The notes under the pieces: model-generated
What the model saw: only the letters and a program-made list of their open reading frames with translations
Told to the model about the DNA's origin: nothing
The model's database searches: none
Shown: piece by piece, positions 25,301-38,449 of the stretch
How the letters are laid out: each line of letters starts with the position of its first letter
How positions within the stretch are numbered: position 1 is the first letter of the stretch
Assembly (NCBI RefSeq): GCF_019649055.1
Contig: NW_026570248.1
Location: forward strand, 1,240,001-1,304,000
Direction: 5' to 3'
Source: Paramacrobiotus metropolitanus
Taxonomy: Eukaryota; Tardigrada; Eutardigrada; Parachela; Macrobiotidae
Length of the DNA stretch: 64,000 nucleotides
Position numbers and translations under genes: made by a program

Positions 25301-26970
25301 GTTAACGTCACGCACGCAGTCAAGCTTTCTATCGCCCCAAAATTTTGCTGGATACACGCGTCGCACCCGGCATATTGGGCATGAGATTATCGTGTCGATG
25401 GGAATTGCAGTTAGTTAGGCTGACATAGTTTACAATCTGCTGTTGCCAAAAAAACGATAGGAAGAGGATTTCCATATTGTTAGCCAATCAGCCCCTGTCT
25501 GCCTAATCTAAGCGCGCGCGCCAAGCAATAACAAACGGACAACTTATAAAATAGTGATAACGTCTTTTAGAAAGGCACCAGTTGTTGCATAATGGTTAAT
25601 GCTGCGCAAAGAAGTGGCCAATCGATCTTCCTTCAGAAAGCAATTTATGTCTTGTCCGTTTCTCCAGACATTTGTAGCATCTGGCTAATGACCTGCGTGA
25701 TATGTATATGTTCCCTGCATGCCATCCTGTACTACACAAGATTTGTCTGGTGGATTGTGGACGCCGATCAGCAGAAACACGCATCCGCTGTACGCGGTCA
25801 CTGCATGTGTCTGGAGCATCTCAGCGCATATATCCAGTCCAAGTCACCCCGTCCTTGACGAGTAATGATTGACAAACTACCTTACGGCGTGGTCAATCCA
25901 TGGTATTGCATTCATGAAACAAATATATAATGCAACTTCTTAAACCTAAAAAAATATTGTACGAGAAAATATGCGTTCAGGATTTCTGGACTATTCAATC
26001 CATGTTAAATCTCTGGAGGTACTTGATAATCAGTCTGCTACCTGATAAGAAATTAACAACTACTAAGCTAATATAACTGAATTACATTACTTGAAAAAAA
26101 AGCTTTTCTCCGGTATGCTAACTGCAAGGAAGTCAGTAAAAATCAGTAAATGAATCAATTTGCAAACTTAATACAGTTATATGTGTTGCAAATGCTTTTA
26201 CTGTACAATTTGGTGATGTCTTCGTCCGCCTACGAGTATTTTAGGGTATCTGATTAGTATAGGTATTTTTCTTTAACAAGGCTAAGCTAACCGTGTTTCA
26301 AGTGCATAATTACACGAAAGAGCCCACAAAAGAACAAATAATTTAGATGCTAAATGCACAAATGAGATTTTTAGTTTCTGTGTACTAATTCGCCGCCCAC
26401 AGGAAGCAAGTTGTTACACCATGGCACTGTTACTTTTAAAGTAGTGCGCGCTTTTCCGGAAATTTCTGCTTCACTGTCAGTTTATGTATCAATTTAATTG
26501 AGTTTCAATTTAGCATTGTTCAAAACTCAGCATTGTTCGTAAACGTTTTTTGATTCGCAAGTTTGGAATAGCTTAATGGCTGGAACTATGTATTGTACGT
26601 ACGTTATAGTATTCACAAAAAAAGGTTAAATGTGGAAAATCTTTTATTCTGTCTTTACAGCTTACTCCTTTATAAATTTTATACCTTCCGAAGTTCTGAT
26701 TATGCTGCACATTGCATGACAAAAAGGTACAGGCCTCATATGCCTTGTGCACACCGTTATTGATTTAAAATTATAATATACTACAAAAAAAGGAAAAGTA
26801 TTTTTCAAATAGGCTTTTTGTGAATAGTGTAGTTCCAGTTTATTTAGTACAATTTTACTATGGGTAACGATTAAAGAAAACATTCAAATATTCCTCGCTC
26901 TTTCATGACAACTCTTTTCGTTTGCACAGTATGTATAGATATAGATGCAATATGTAGGGTAATGTGTATA
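22380..26970. other. Gene-poor stretch
   Basis: I see no gene I can support. Short frames exist on both strands, but none has a recognisable domain. A GATATTGATATCGATATTGAT run sits near 22530. One short peptide-like stretch near 25130-25195 (KVLAGKEPSDIELTERHKKF) looks protein-like, but its frame is closed by a stop upstream and no partner exon was found. Confidence 0.4.
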
Positions 26971-26974
26971 GTAC

Positions 26975-27417
26975 CCGATCCGAAGGCATGATTTCGTACG
27001 CTCGCCTAGCGAGCACAAACGGATACAGATTTCGAGCACCCAGCGGATCGCTTGGCGAATACGCAAAACTGTTTAATTCAAAATGGCTATAACTTTATTC
27101 TGCCATTATGCACGACAACTTCTTTGGTATCAAAAATCTTCCCACAATTTTTCTCATCTTTTGACGCATTGGTTAGCAGGCTTCATCCAGAATTAGATCC
27201 TGTTTTAACAGGATCTGGTTCTGGATGAAATCTTTTGTTATTACAGGACAGATTCATAAGATCTGTCAACCAAAGCGTCAAAAGATGAAGAAACATTGGG
27301 AAGATTTTATACCAAGAAGTCGCATATGGCAGAATAAGTATAACCATTTTAATCAAGTTGCGTATTCGCCAAAATCTGTATATCCTTGCTCGCTAGGTGA
27401 AATCATCTTGATCGGGG
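26975..27417. repeat. Long imperfect palindrome (about 200-nt arms)
   Basis: The sequence folds back on itself around 27201 (GATCCTGTTTTAACAGGATC). Matching inverted blocks include CATCTTTTGACGC / GCGTCAAAAGATG, ATTCTGCCAT / ATGGCAGAAT, TTGGCGAATACGC / GCGTATTCGCCAA and CCTAGCGAGCA / GCTCGCTAGG. The arms differ by substitutions and small indels. The left arm has an extra segment of about 20 nt near 27035. There is no ORF. This is a foldback element or a long-hairpin locus. Confidence 0.75.
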
Positions 27418-27419
27418 TA

Positions 27420-28430
27420 GATAGAAAGAAAGCACAGCGCTACTCTACTCAAAAAAACATACAGTAGCATGCCTATATCGTAGTGTTGTGCTTTTACGTA
27501 AACTAATCTACATAAATGTGAAATTATAACAAAGTAGTCCTCATGTCCTAAACAAAATGATGCTTCCTTAACTTCATTTACCGTATAATGCCAGTTTTCC
27601 GGTATATAGTGCATTCAGCAGAAACAAGTTACGATCATGAGCAAACTACAATGAAAAATACTAATTTACCGATGATGTTCTTCTCTCGAACGAAGTTTGT
27701 GCTATAATATTTGAGTGCACCGTAATTGCTTCTATTAACACACTGTCGCGGCTGAAATAACCAATAATATCAGGAAAATCCGCTTTGGTTTTACACGTGT
27801 CCTATAAAAATTAATGTATTTTGGGTTTCAGAATCTATCGCAACTGGGGAATTCTGTTTACCGACGCAGTAGTATCTGTAAACCGGCGCTCTGTTATGAC
27901 CCTGAAAATAAATGACTGAACCACAATGCATTTAGTGTCTACCAGAATAATAACAAACGTCTGGTGTTCCATATATTATTCGAATTTGTTTCTTTATAAA
28001 TTTTAGACCGTTCCTCTTTCCGTGGTCCATTTAGCACGTTTCCACTGAATATCAGTTAAGAGATTAAGGAATAACAAATTTAGGCAGCATACTCTACAAT
28101 TAACTATGTAATATGTACAATGGTTTACCGAAACACCTCTTCGTAGCATCCGGATCCGATATGTACGTATAATTAAACGGGGAAAGCCACGAAAGAGTTT
28201 GCGCGATTGTTTTAGAACATCATTCTGCAGTTTCTTATTTAACTGTACAAGCGCCACACATGTACAGGCGGCGTGCTTGTAGCGTCGTAGGCTTTTAGTC
28301 TTTCAGTGGACTTCAGCGCAAAAATTCTTGAGCGTTTTCTAATATGTAATGCCCAACGCAGTACAACTGTAATAGACCTTAGGGTACAATTTCCGGTCGC
28401 TCTGGTGGACGGTGGTCCAAATTTGCAAAT
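27420..28430. other. Intergenic, no supported feature
   Basis: No coding frame with family similarity, no RNA gene and no clear repeat seen. Confidence 0.4.
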
Positions 28431-28439
28431 TGATTAACC

Positions 28440-29045
28440 ACATCGATTCCTAAAGACCATTCGTTTAGGACCTTGCAGTTTCGAATATCCCGAAGCACTA
28501 CGGCTGGCTAAATATAAATCGCTGTTATTTTGCCGCATTAAAAAGTCACTACTCCTCATGTATAAAATGGTATTTAGCCTTGTCCCTTACGGCGAATTAT
28601 TTTTTAAACTTCGCGACCAGTTTGCTGCCGTTTCTCATTGTGTTGCAGGCAGAACGCGCCAAGCTACCGCCCTGGACGGACATCCTTACGCAGTGGACCC
28701 TTCGAAGACGTGTTCCAACGGACGGACATTACTAAGTGAAAGGAGTTTCGGATTCCTTCTGGCGCAGCTTTGGAACGAATTAAAACTCCCCAGAGAGTCT
28801 TACTCAAGCATCACCTGCTTCAGCGACAGTGTGGATCGTATCAAATGGACGGAATTAAACTGGACCAAACGCTTCCTTAATGCTAAGCATTTTCCTTTAT
28901 TGTAGATTTCTTGTGTATTGTTCTTTGTTTTGTGCAATGCAGTGCTTTCATTATTATGGAAGCACATTCTTTTGTGGTAGTCTACAATCTCGAGCAGGGT
29001 TGTCCTGATTATTGTAGACATTAAGCTGAATAAACAACAACAACA
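28440..29045 (+). mobile_element. LINE 3' remnant (C-terminal ORF2 fragment plus tail)
   Basis: An open frame ending at 28905 has the usual end of a CR1/Jockey-type LINE polyprotein: a basic Leu/Tyr-rich segment (LRLAKYKSLLF, LLLMYKMV), then ERSFGFLLAQLWNELKLP resembling the conserved SF...LWN.LP motif, and a short C-terminal helix. About 120 nt of untranslated sequence follows, ending in AATAAACAACAACAACAC, a typical LINE tail. The reverse transcriptase proper is absent, consistent with 5' truncation. Confidence 0.45.
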
Positions 29046-29049
29046 CACG

Positions 29050-30570
29050 TTAGCAACTTTTTTGGAATAATTTCCGGTTCGTATGCACAAGGCCACAGAC
29101 GTCGCCACCTGAGACGCCTCTCGCTGCAGCCTGCAGTATGATGCAACCTGCAATTTTATACTGCAACCGCTTTTAACGTTGTTTTTACCGGGAAACTCAA
29201 ACTTCGCGGTTTTGGAGACTCAAAGGACTCAATGGCCTTACAATTAAAGACGCAAAAACAGAATACGTATAACCTGGTACTGCCCCCGTGTTTGTAAGAC
29301 TAGATCGAGCCCAATGATTCCATCTATAGATGGAACCATGGACCCGATGTATAATATTTCTGTAGTTGAATTACTGATCTGGTTCATTGTGAGCTTTAAT
29401 TAGAGTACCGTACCGCAGCAATTACAATAGCGTTACTATACAACAGCTGATTACAATTTAACAGCGGGCACACTACTTCGCAGTTAAAATTAAATTTGCA
29501 ATTTTTTGTTATTTTGATGGCTACTGCCTGTTAAAAGATATTACAGTTAGCATGCTCTCTTAGATTATTAGTTAAATTTTAAACTTTGTTAGGCCAAAGC
29601 ATGGGCAAAACGTTCATTTCTCCCGGCTGCACACAACCCAAACAAACATTCTTCTGTTTCTTGGGAACTTTTTAATCTTCAGTACCTAGTCACAGGGTAC
29701 TGGTACGGAATCGGATCACATTAATTTCACAAGAGACTCACTACTGGACCGCACTCGGAGCAGGTTTTTGGCTAACTAGGAGAACATATATCCAAAGTTT
29801 CGGATTATCGACATCGTTCTTTGATCTACAAAAAATCACTCCTCCTTGTACTCGATATTTAAGCCAAAATATGTCCAGTTGATGTGACCAGGAGAGCGCA
29901 TAATTCGGTAACCCTACCGCACGTGAGCGGTGAGAAAGTTCTACCGGCACTTTTTCAAGTACTCGTACCGATAGATTAGTACACACATAATTGTACTTTT
30001 ATTAACATGCAACTACCAAAGTGACAGCCAAGCTGCCAGAAAATACTGAATATCGGGGGCCAATCATTTCCGATCAGCCATTCTGAAAGTTGAAAACACA
30101 ACGTAATTATACTTACGTACAGAATTAGTGTATCTGTACTTGTACGTCACTATGTGCAAACGGGCTATGTGGATTATGGCAACTGCCAGACCATAGAACT
30201 TGCAGCGAATCCAGCATTTTACGATTATGAACGAATAATGGTACCAACGTGTACGCACATAACAGTGTATTATCGTGGCTACCATAAAACGGAAGGTACA
30301 AAAAAATTACGCAAAAGCGGAAAGAAGAATCAAAGCCTACTTAACACTTCGGAGGAAACTTCTTATCCCAAAATAATAATCCGTACAGAACCCGTGTACA
30401 TGAAAACGTTTTTTCTATGCACATGAAAAATTTCAAGATACTTGCATAGCTGGTTTTAAAAAAAATCACACTTCGTGCTACGTGTACCAGTACGTTATTT
30501 GCCGTTTGGTATCCTGTAGCGTTTTCAGTGGCGTTTAACTGCAGTTTGTTACTGTTTTGTGCGGAAAGAT
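29050..30570. other. Intergenic; one Tudor-like short frame
   Basis: Mostly featureless. At 30115-30290 an open frame contains TGYVDYGNCQTIEL, like the core strand of a Tudor domain, but no other exon of such a gene was found. Confidence 0.3.
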
Positions 30571-30577
30571 CTCCATC

Positions 30578-30847
30578 ATGAACGTAAGTAACCTTATACT
30601 AATACAGTACAGTTCGTATAACTATGTTGAATGCTGGAATAACAAAAGATTTGAGTTTATACAATATATAAACAGTTAAGCACGTTCGTTACAGACTTAC
30701 AGTTGCATGATGCAATATAATCGAAAGATTATTTCTGTATTTTTCAAGGTTTTTGAAGAAAGTTTTGACTCAGATGACGTTCATATCAGAGCGATGCATT
30801 TGCTGAGGCATTGAATTACATGTTACAAGTTGCAATTACATACTAAA
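30578..30847 (+). CDS. Candidate first exons of an unrecognised gene or small protein
   Basis: ATG AAC is followed directly by a GTAAGT donor (30584). An acceptor at 30748 opens a frame continuing to TAA at 30845-30847. The joined product begins MN, then VFEESFDSDDVSYQSDAFAE, about 35 residues and acidic. Frame, donor and acceptor are coherent, but there is no family match. It may be the 5' end of a longer gene if a later donor is used. Confidence 0.25.
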
Positions 30848-30849
30848 TA

Positions 30850-33680
30850 ATGTGTTCTCAGGATTACTTAATTATGCATGGTAAAGACATGAAATTTAGA
30901 GTAGGAAAGACCCGTACCTCGTTTACTACGGATATAAGTTGCCGCAGTAATATCAGTATGTTATGCGTATACTTGTACATACGAAGAATAATAATATAGA
31001 TATACTGGTAGATATACATTTATGTATAAATAGCCTATATACCGTATACGCGAAGTGTGTTGTTAATAAGTAATATGAGCGTAATAAGTAATAAGTAATC
31101 CTACATAGCCAGCGGCCAATTTATAATAACAAGTTTAATGGGCAATAGCAAGTTTAATGGGCAATTTGTAATTATCAAAATGAAATGTAGTGCAGAAACT
31201 TTGGGTAAATACAATAAAAAAAGAATGGTAAATTAATCGCAAATCGGTAAAGTCTGCAAATGTTTTACTACGGACAGGGGCCGTACATAGAACAAAATTG
31301 CACGATCCGACGTACCGGCTACATTAAAGCTAACCATAAAGGTTGCTGCTGACCATGGGCATGTAGATTCACTACCCGTAGGTTGTTTCACATGCGCGAG
31401 TTAGTATCCACAATTATTGTATTCCCGAAACATCTGCACCTCATTCTTGTGTAGGCATATTATACGAGTAGTCAAAGAGAATCTACCCGCATCGTACATG
31501 CACTTTTGCGGTTAGATAAAATTAACGATGAAACCCATGCCATACGAGTACAATAATAAGCGCTCCCTACAAAAGCTTTATAAAGCTACCGACGATCCGA
31601 GGACTCTGCACTGCGATAATGGCCCTGCACTATAGAGGTCCAGCGTACTTTGTACACATCCGTCTGATGAAAATGAATTGGCGGAAAATGAAATCAGGGA
31701 TGCATTTTCAGGCACCCTTCAGTTGATTCGATTATGGACCTAATTGACATTGCATTAGTGTTATGATGTGCCCTTCAACTTTTGAGTGCCGTAGCGCCAT
31801 GTGTACTGCCACATCGTAGAATCAGTCAGAAGTGCCAATATTTCTAGTTTTCGGTACGACTCCGGGATATTAATATGCACTAAAAAATGAATTTGATGTA
31901 TACAGAGAGTGAACATAGACGATTTCGTCAAAGAAAGTCGTACTTTGAATAAGTATATCTGACCTGTTCGAACGAATTACTACAAATTACAAAATCTGTA
32001 TAACTCTCTATACATTTTCAAGCAAGCTTTAATTCTAGAGCACCTAGATGGTACATATCTCCCACGACCCGTACAAATCTATAGCGTTAGGATAAAAAAA
32101 CTAAACGCCCTAACTTAATTATTACACCAAGAAAACAGCGGAAAGCGCGCACTCTCAGCACTACAGCCGTCTGACGATTTGATATTTGTAATTCAAAATC
32201 GGAAAGAGCGACATTCCCCAAGGAACGCCTATTACGTCTCTAAAGCCGTAAAATGATTACCCAAAACGCACCGAAGTCTTCTCGTAGAGGACCAAAAAGT
32301 TAATAGACAAGATGATATTCTGACAAATAAATCCCTAATCACCAATTTTCAAGTATCATTTATTCAAAAAGTTGTACGAATTCAGTTGACACTTAGGTAT
32401 GTACCTAAGTGTATAAACCATAAATTTCGGATTTCTGACCGTGCGAATCAGCTCATCGTATTTTTGTAAATTTACTGTTTTTGCGGTGCGTGCCGCATCA
32501 AACATTTTATTTCGGTATAGAATGGGAGGAAAAGTTAATAAACCTAACCAATACTTGCGAAATAAACCGATAATCTCCTTTTTTTCACGCGTTTTGGTTA
32601 GTAAAAATCTAAAGCTTTCGTTGTTCTGGCTATTGTAAATTAAACCTCCAAATGAAAAATTTAATTTTATGCAGAAAATGAACAGTATACTTTGTTGTTA
32701 CAGTATTCAACCCAAATTTTTGCTTTAATAGCATTTGATTGAGTACAAGCAAATTGCCCCAACCCGCCGACATAATAGGCAATGTATGAGTACTATCCTA
32801 CTGTACAGTGTACTGTATGTAGCGTATCAGAACATCAAAAATCAGCCTATGCAGCTGACCAGTGAAATGTTTGCGGATATTCTACAATGAACAAGATATG
32901 TATCATGCTTTCCTGCAACGGCGCATTTAATTGGCGGCATTTGCACGGCAAAAATCATATCGATCCTCGGCCTGGCGATAATCTGTTTTTTTAGAAGCTT
33001 TGATTTATAGGTCACTGCGGATCAAATCAATTGTAAGTGGCGTAGCAATAAGCATTAAGCAACTTGGGATAAGCAAAATTCGGACACGCTTATAGTTCGG
33101 CTAAGCAAACATTGGCAATGCAAGTGCCATAAACCTTGAACTTTTATGAAAGATTTTGATATGCATCTTAATGCTTATCTATTAATATAAACATGGAAGC
33201 AGTAGAATGGATTCTGTGCTGTATTCTGCAGAACGAAGCGTACTGAAGATGGGAGATAGCTCGGTAGTTATCCCATGGACCGAATAGCAGGTCGCTGTCC
33301 GCCTTCGATTTCTAACAGATCGCTGCTTCTGTTATATACCCATATGAATTGCCCATGCATGAACGAACAAATTAGGCTGTAAATTCAAATATGAGATCAT
33401 TTCACATCGTTCAATATTGCGGCTGCTTCGAAAGCTGCTAGGCCGATCATATCGCCGGATTAATCTTCTGTGCATATTCTCGCGATGCACAATTGTTATG
33501 TTAAGGATAAACCCGATCACTTAGAATGTATGCGCGATATCTTATACGGTTATACCTAATAACCTAAATGAGCAGTAACAGATACCTTCTCGTAACAAAC
33601 AGTAGTAACGTACCTACTCCCGCATGTATATAATATTGTGTGCCATTGTGTGATACAGTACAATATAATATACCTATTTG
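30850..33680. other. Intergenic, AT-rich, no supported gene
   Basis: Only short frames without domain similarity. Simple repeats of TAATAAGTAATA type occur near 31070. A TTAGGTATGTACCTAA palindrome is at about 32393. Confidence 0.4.
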
Positions 33681-33687
33681 GAATTTA

Positions 33688-33962
33688 CCGTAATTATCGG
33701 ATTATAAGCTCCCCCCGAAATAGAAGCTCCCCCCGTAATTAGAGCCCACCCTTAAGGTCATTTGAAAATTATAAGCTCCCCCCGAAATATAAGCCCATGG
33801 GCTTAATTAAATGCTATATAGCCCATGTTAGCGAATGCCAAAAAAGTTTGTTTGAAAAATTGAAGCCCCCTCCGAAATACAAGCCCATGCCCGTAATTGG
33901 AGCCCACCCCGTGAGGCGTTTGAAATATTTGTAACCCTGGGGCTCTAATTCGATAATTACGG
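33688..33962. mobile_element. Short TIR element (MITE) with TA target duplication
   Basis: Terminal inverted repeats CCGTAATTATCG sit at both ends, extended imperfectly inward (ATTA..AGC.CC), and are flanked by TA on both sides (33686-33687 and 33963-33964). The interior has sub-repeats of AAGCTCCCCCCGAAATA and CCCGTAATT.GAGCCCACCC, so it may have formed by internal duplication. There is no ORF. A 2-bp TA duplication fits Tc1/mariner-like or ISL2EU-type mobilisation in trans. Confidence 0.75.
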
Positions 33963-33969
33963 TAATCAT

Positions 33970-36900
33970 TACGGGCACAGCAGGGAAATCCAAAATTGCA
34001 CTCACATTATAAACATCCTTACACGCGAAAGTTCTGTATGTTTTTGTTTGTCCGGGAAACATAAACATTTGTCGCCATCTGCGTTCATCCGTGCAAAAAA
34101 GCTGAAGTGGACTGTAAACAACATTTAGCGATGAGCAGAACTACTACAACAGCTGATTGCCGCAATATCGATCGGAAATGGACTTTTCGATTTACACCTG
34201 CTGACCTGCGCCATTTTGAGTTCAGGCAGCTAATGCCTCATGATCGCAGTAAACTATATTCCTTAACAAATAAAAAAACCAAAAATCAATAATCAAAACA
34301 CAAATTAATTTTAACGTTCAGCTTTGCATACCGAATTCAAAACGTTAAGTCTTCCAGTGGTCGGCCTGCTTTTAACTCTAACATAACGAGACTTCATCGC
34401 ATGTGGAATGCTAGTAGATTAATAAAATTATTACAGTTAACGTTAAGCGCATACCAATATGCTGTATGACAACCACCACGAAACTTTTGCTGATAAACCA
34501 TAGTAATCGTAATGCTTGAAGTGCAATCTCAACTCGAATTTCTAACCTGAAAGAAAGTTTCTGCAATATTAATATTAAAGATTTTGCAGTTGTTCAGTAT
34601 ATACTCGTACGTATACGTACAAACGACACCTGCGAATGCTTGTAATCATAATTGTAATCAACAGAAAACGTTCAGCATGATGAACACGTGTTTTCTAAAA
34701 TTTAAAAGATTTTGATTTGCAATCCATCCTTGAAACATAGTACGTTTTGCTAGAGCATCAGTGTAGCCACGTTAATAATACAGAGGAAAAGGAGCAGTCA
34801 CCCACAATTGCTATTGCTCTAGAACCATCGCCACAAATTTGTCAAAATTTAATTTTGACATTCAGTTGCGTATCCTTACGTTTTTCTCGGTACAGCGAAA
34901 TGAATACGAATTTTCCAAAAATAATTTTATTTACACATTTTTTGGAAATGTGTATGACATCGCGATGATCGGTGTTATTACTTACGTAATTAAATAAGAA
35001 ACGTGATCTTCCCTTGCCTAAAAGGGCACATATGTAACCAAATTGATAGTCTGCGGTACGCTAGACTATCAGGTTTACAGTGATAATTAGAGTGTTTACG
35101 CCCTACAAAGTTTCAAGTCTCAGCTCACAACTTCCTAATGGTATTTATATTAATTATTTATAAGGTATTTATAGTATACGGATGAATAGCGGTCAAAGCA
35201 TCTGGCTTGCGAATCATCTGACTTATATGATTATTTAATAAGTTTCTCTAAGTTAAAGCTAAACTTAGCTAATGATTACGTGCTCCTTTAAAATTTGTGT
35301 GATATCTTTCCCCATATTCCAGAAAAGACAAGCAGTTAACACGATGCCGTTCGTACATACGCAGGTATTCAGATAAGGATGGAAAAAATTGAAGTGGTGG
35401 CGAAAGGATATGCTATCGGTACTGCCGGCATACGAAAATGCCGGCCGAATGCTATGGACAAACAAATCCCTTCTTGACGCATTGCAAAGTAAGCAAATAA
35501 TGATAGAGAGTATTTAATGTATAAACACATTATCAGAGTTTTTTGGCACTTTTTGCTGTCAAGCTTACCGGTAAGTAAGACGCAGACCACTAACTGTGAT
35601 ATGATGGCAAGACGATGTGGCACGGGAGAGACCCTATAGTGCATTCCATCAAGACCCCGGAAGCCTCGCATTTCAAATTGTCTATACAATCCAGTTCGAT
35701 TTAGCCCGTTAAAATATAGTGCTGCTTTCATTAGATAGGGAACCAGAGAGAAATCCGCTCATTAGGCAAATGATACACTTTGCGGAGAGCCGATTGAGGA
35801 GGACTGCACAGAACATTGTCACTTCCTTTGGCTGCTCGTTATCATTTGCGGCTGGTTTAAGTCATTCTTTTGCAATCCGACAGCTCTTTTCGGATCAAAC
35901 TTGGGATATCTGCAACAGATGCACTCATGTTAAGGCGCGCATGCAGTTGAACTTATTGTGGCAACTTTTGTAAAAGTTAAAGTTAATAAAGCGATTAATT
36001 TTACCATAACCAGTAACGGCAAAAAGCAGTTGTTAACAAAACATAAGCAGCACTACGTATACGTCATACGACACTTATTGCGCAACGGTGATATACGACA
36101 ATAGTAAATCGTTAAATTGTTATTACGCTCGTGGAGAAGGCTAATCCGGAAAATTGGTCGGTAGCGGCTGACGGAGAAAAAAATCCTCGATCATGAGAAT
36201 GTGCTTGAGAATCCCACAACAAGATAGTAATTCCTCTTTGGCCAGCACAAGAGTACTCCCCAAGACGGGATCATGAACAGTAGGAGAAAATGCGCAATCC
36301 CAGTTAAGTAATAGGGAAAAACGGCTCACTTGACCAGCAGGCTTAAATACATGTGTTGCAGCATGCCCATGCTGTGCTGGCACTTCCGGGCCCAGTGCAC
36401 ACTGCACCCCATAAGAAAGAAGCCCGGTAAGGTTACTGGCGAGCGACCGACCGACGACGACGATGGTGTTCTTTGAAAAGCAAATTGGGGATAAAGCCAA
36501 GAAAATCTCTTAATGGAAACTTGTGTTCAGATTGTCCAATGCTTATCCCTAATGCCGACTAATTTTGCCAGTAGTAGGTCCCTAACGGACAAACTGCGGT
36601 GATAACACACTCACGTCCGATGGGAATCAGATAGATGCCGACACACACTGGCACACGCAGGACAAGCGCCGCGCGCACTACACACGGCTAACCACTATGA
36701 AAGCAGTTAACTCCCCGTCGTTTCGTTACACGAAATTTCCCAAATGAGCCTTGTGATGACGAGGAATTATACAGACACGCTATACTAGCCGCGTATGCTG
36801 TCGTATATAGGCGGAGATGGATGTGATTAAGTTATATGGTTTCACACTGGATAATCCCGATTGCCGCTGATAGTTGTATAAATAAGTTACAGGCCAAAAA

Positions 36901-38250
36901 AATATCGGTACACAATCTCATATGCCGGTACACTGCGAATCACAAATATCATTGTGAATACTTTGCGAACTGCGATTTATACAAGCATATGTATTACAAG
37001 TGGGGTTTCTACAATGGCACTCATGTTTTCACCCGGAACGGACAGGAAAACAAAGCTGGATCCATTGAAAAGCGACTTGAATGAAAGTACACACACATAT
37101 GACATAAAACTATCGACGCACAGTAGAGATCGGATGTTGGACTGGGATTGCACAGGGAAAAAGTGCCTTGTTTCGCTCCTGTGTATAACGCTAAAAAAGG
37201 ATCAACGCAGCACTTGTGTATAATTCACTCGGGAAGAGGATTATCCACTAACCTACCCCGAAGGCTTTCCGGATTCAAAAGCGCCTGTCCTTTGTAAATT
37301 TGCCGGTGCTTTATCCCCAACGACTAGAGAAATGGTCCTGTATGTGTATGTATCGAACATTCTGTATTGAACATACATTATAATTCCCGATCGGCGTTGG
37401 ATAGTTGTAATCAATAATACGCCGTTATGCTGGTAGATATTGCTTATATGTATGGTCGAAACCCTCACAGTCAGCGCAAAATTGCGCTTCTATTGGACGG
37501 GCGGGATGTGCATTGTATATTCGGTATATGGTCAATGTGCAGATAATTGGTTCTTTCAGAAGCTAAATTTCATTTGCGAGTTAAAAAAGAGTTCGTCTAG
37601 GTTTACTGCATTCGATTACATTCCATGTCTAAACTTTTGGATAAGATTTGCGCATGACATGGTGTTGTACACAAGTTTAAAAAAACAAATATCACCGAAA
37701 CCGGCTAAACGTGCACCACCAATATGGACGACGTCGCTGAACATTCCGGCATAAGCGATAGAAGTATATATCAATTTGCGATTTTGCCTCACAATATACT
37801 TTCATCTAATTTGTAAGAGATTTTAAATATATAAATTTTGGCTTCCATTTCCACTTTAAGGTAGTCTATAAATTTTAAACCTAAAACTCTCCCAGTTTTG
37901 ACCCTTGTTAAATTGTTTTAATAGGCAACAGCCATCAAAATAACAAAAAATTGCAAGCGCGGGCCCCTACCCTTGTTAAATAGATAAGTTACCTGAAAAT
38001 TGTTTTGAAAGGATTTAGCTGTTTAAGGGAGTTTTTTGTTTAAAATATGCACAAAATTTTACAATCATGGGAGTTTACAATAATTTTATAGATAAGTATC
38101 AGTCAGACTAAAAGATCAGTCGATTGGGATAGTCGCTGTAAACTGTATATAACTGGAAAATGGAAATCCTGGAACGGTTTTGAAATGCAGTGTGGACAGA
38201 TTTTGCTCATGTTATGCCTAACTAACCAGTGGGAGAGCGCATAAGTGCTG
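33970..38250. other. Gene-poor stretch with weak coding candidates
   Basis: Apart from the single exon at 35569-35731 listed separately, frames here show no family similarity. One short frame on the minus strand (about 36330-36420) begins MGCSVHWARK before a GTGAGC donor and could be a first exon, but nothing further supports it. Confidence 0.3.
35569..35731 (-). CDS. Candidate first coding exon, unknown membrane protein
   Basis: An ATG opens a 54-codon frame ending at a GTAAGC donor in phase 1. It contains RTGLYRQFEMRGFRGLDGMH and then a hydrophobic stretch (RLAIISQLVVCVLLTG) that could cross a membrane. Acceptors near 35450 would add about 20-30 residues (PIAYPFATTSIFS) to a stop. I do not recognise the family, and the join is uncertain. 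Confidence 0.25.
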
Positions 38251-38252
38251 AT

Positions 38253-38446
38253 TTATATGCAATGTTGTCCCACCGTAGAACAGAGTTCAAAATTTCCTTC
38301 TTGTTTATTGATGTAATGGCGGCAAATCGACAACATCGAGCTGTTAGCCGATGTAGTGCTTTTCGAATTCAACAGTGATTTCTCGAAATATGTCAGTTTG
38401 GTTGTATAACATTCCATCTCAAACGCATTGACCAGATCATCGGTAG
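38253..38446 (-). CDS. Possible terminal exon of a second DUF19-like secreted protein
   Basis: After an acceptor (TTACTTAG) a clean frame runs to TAA. It encodes DDLVNAFEMECYTTKLTYFE, then LSICRHYINKQEGNFELC and GQHC. The spacing of helices and cysteines recalls the first half of the DUF19-like gene at 19-22 kb (ELTQC...LNTVCKLFNQGMEC). The stop comes much earlier than in that gene, so this may be a truncated or decayed copy. An upstream frame at 38526-38735 (HIADNDEGCSEVTSVYF) is a possible partner, but no donor of the right phase was found. Confidence 0.3.
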
Positions 38447-38449
38447 CTA

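Noticed and set aside
25592-25858. 88-codon frame with hydrophobic segments
   Set aside because: No splice partners, no family similarity, and opposite-strand frames of equal length.
36141-36500. 119-codon minus-strand frame
   Set aside because: It starts with TTG, has no domain, and another frame gives an equally good short exon; not enough support for a gene.
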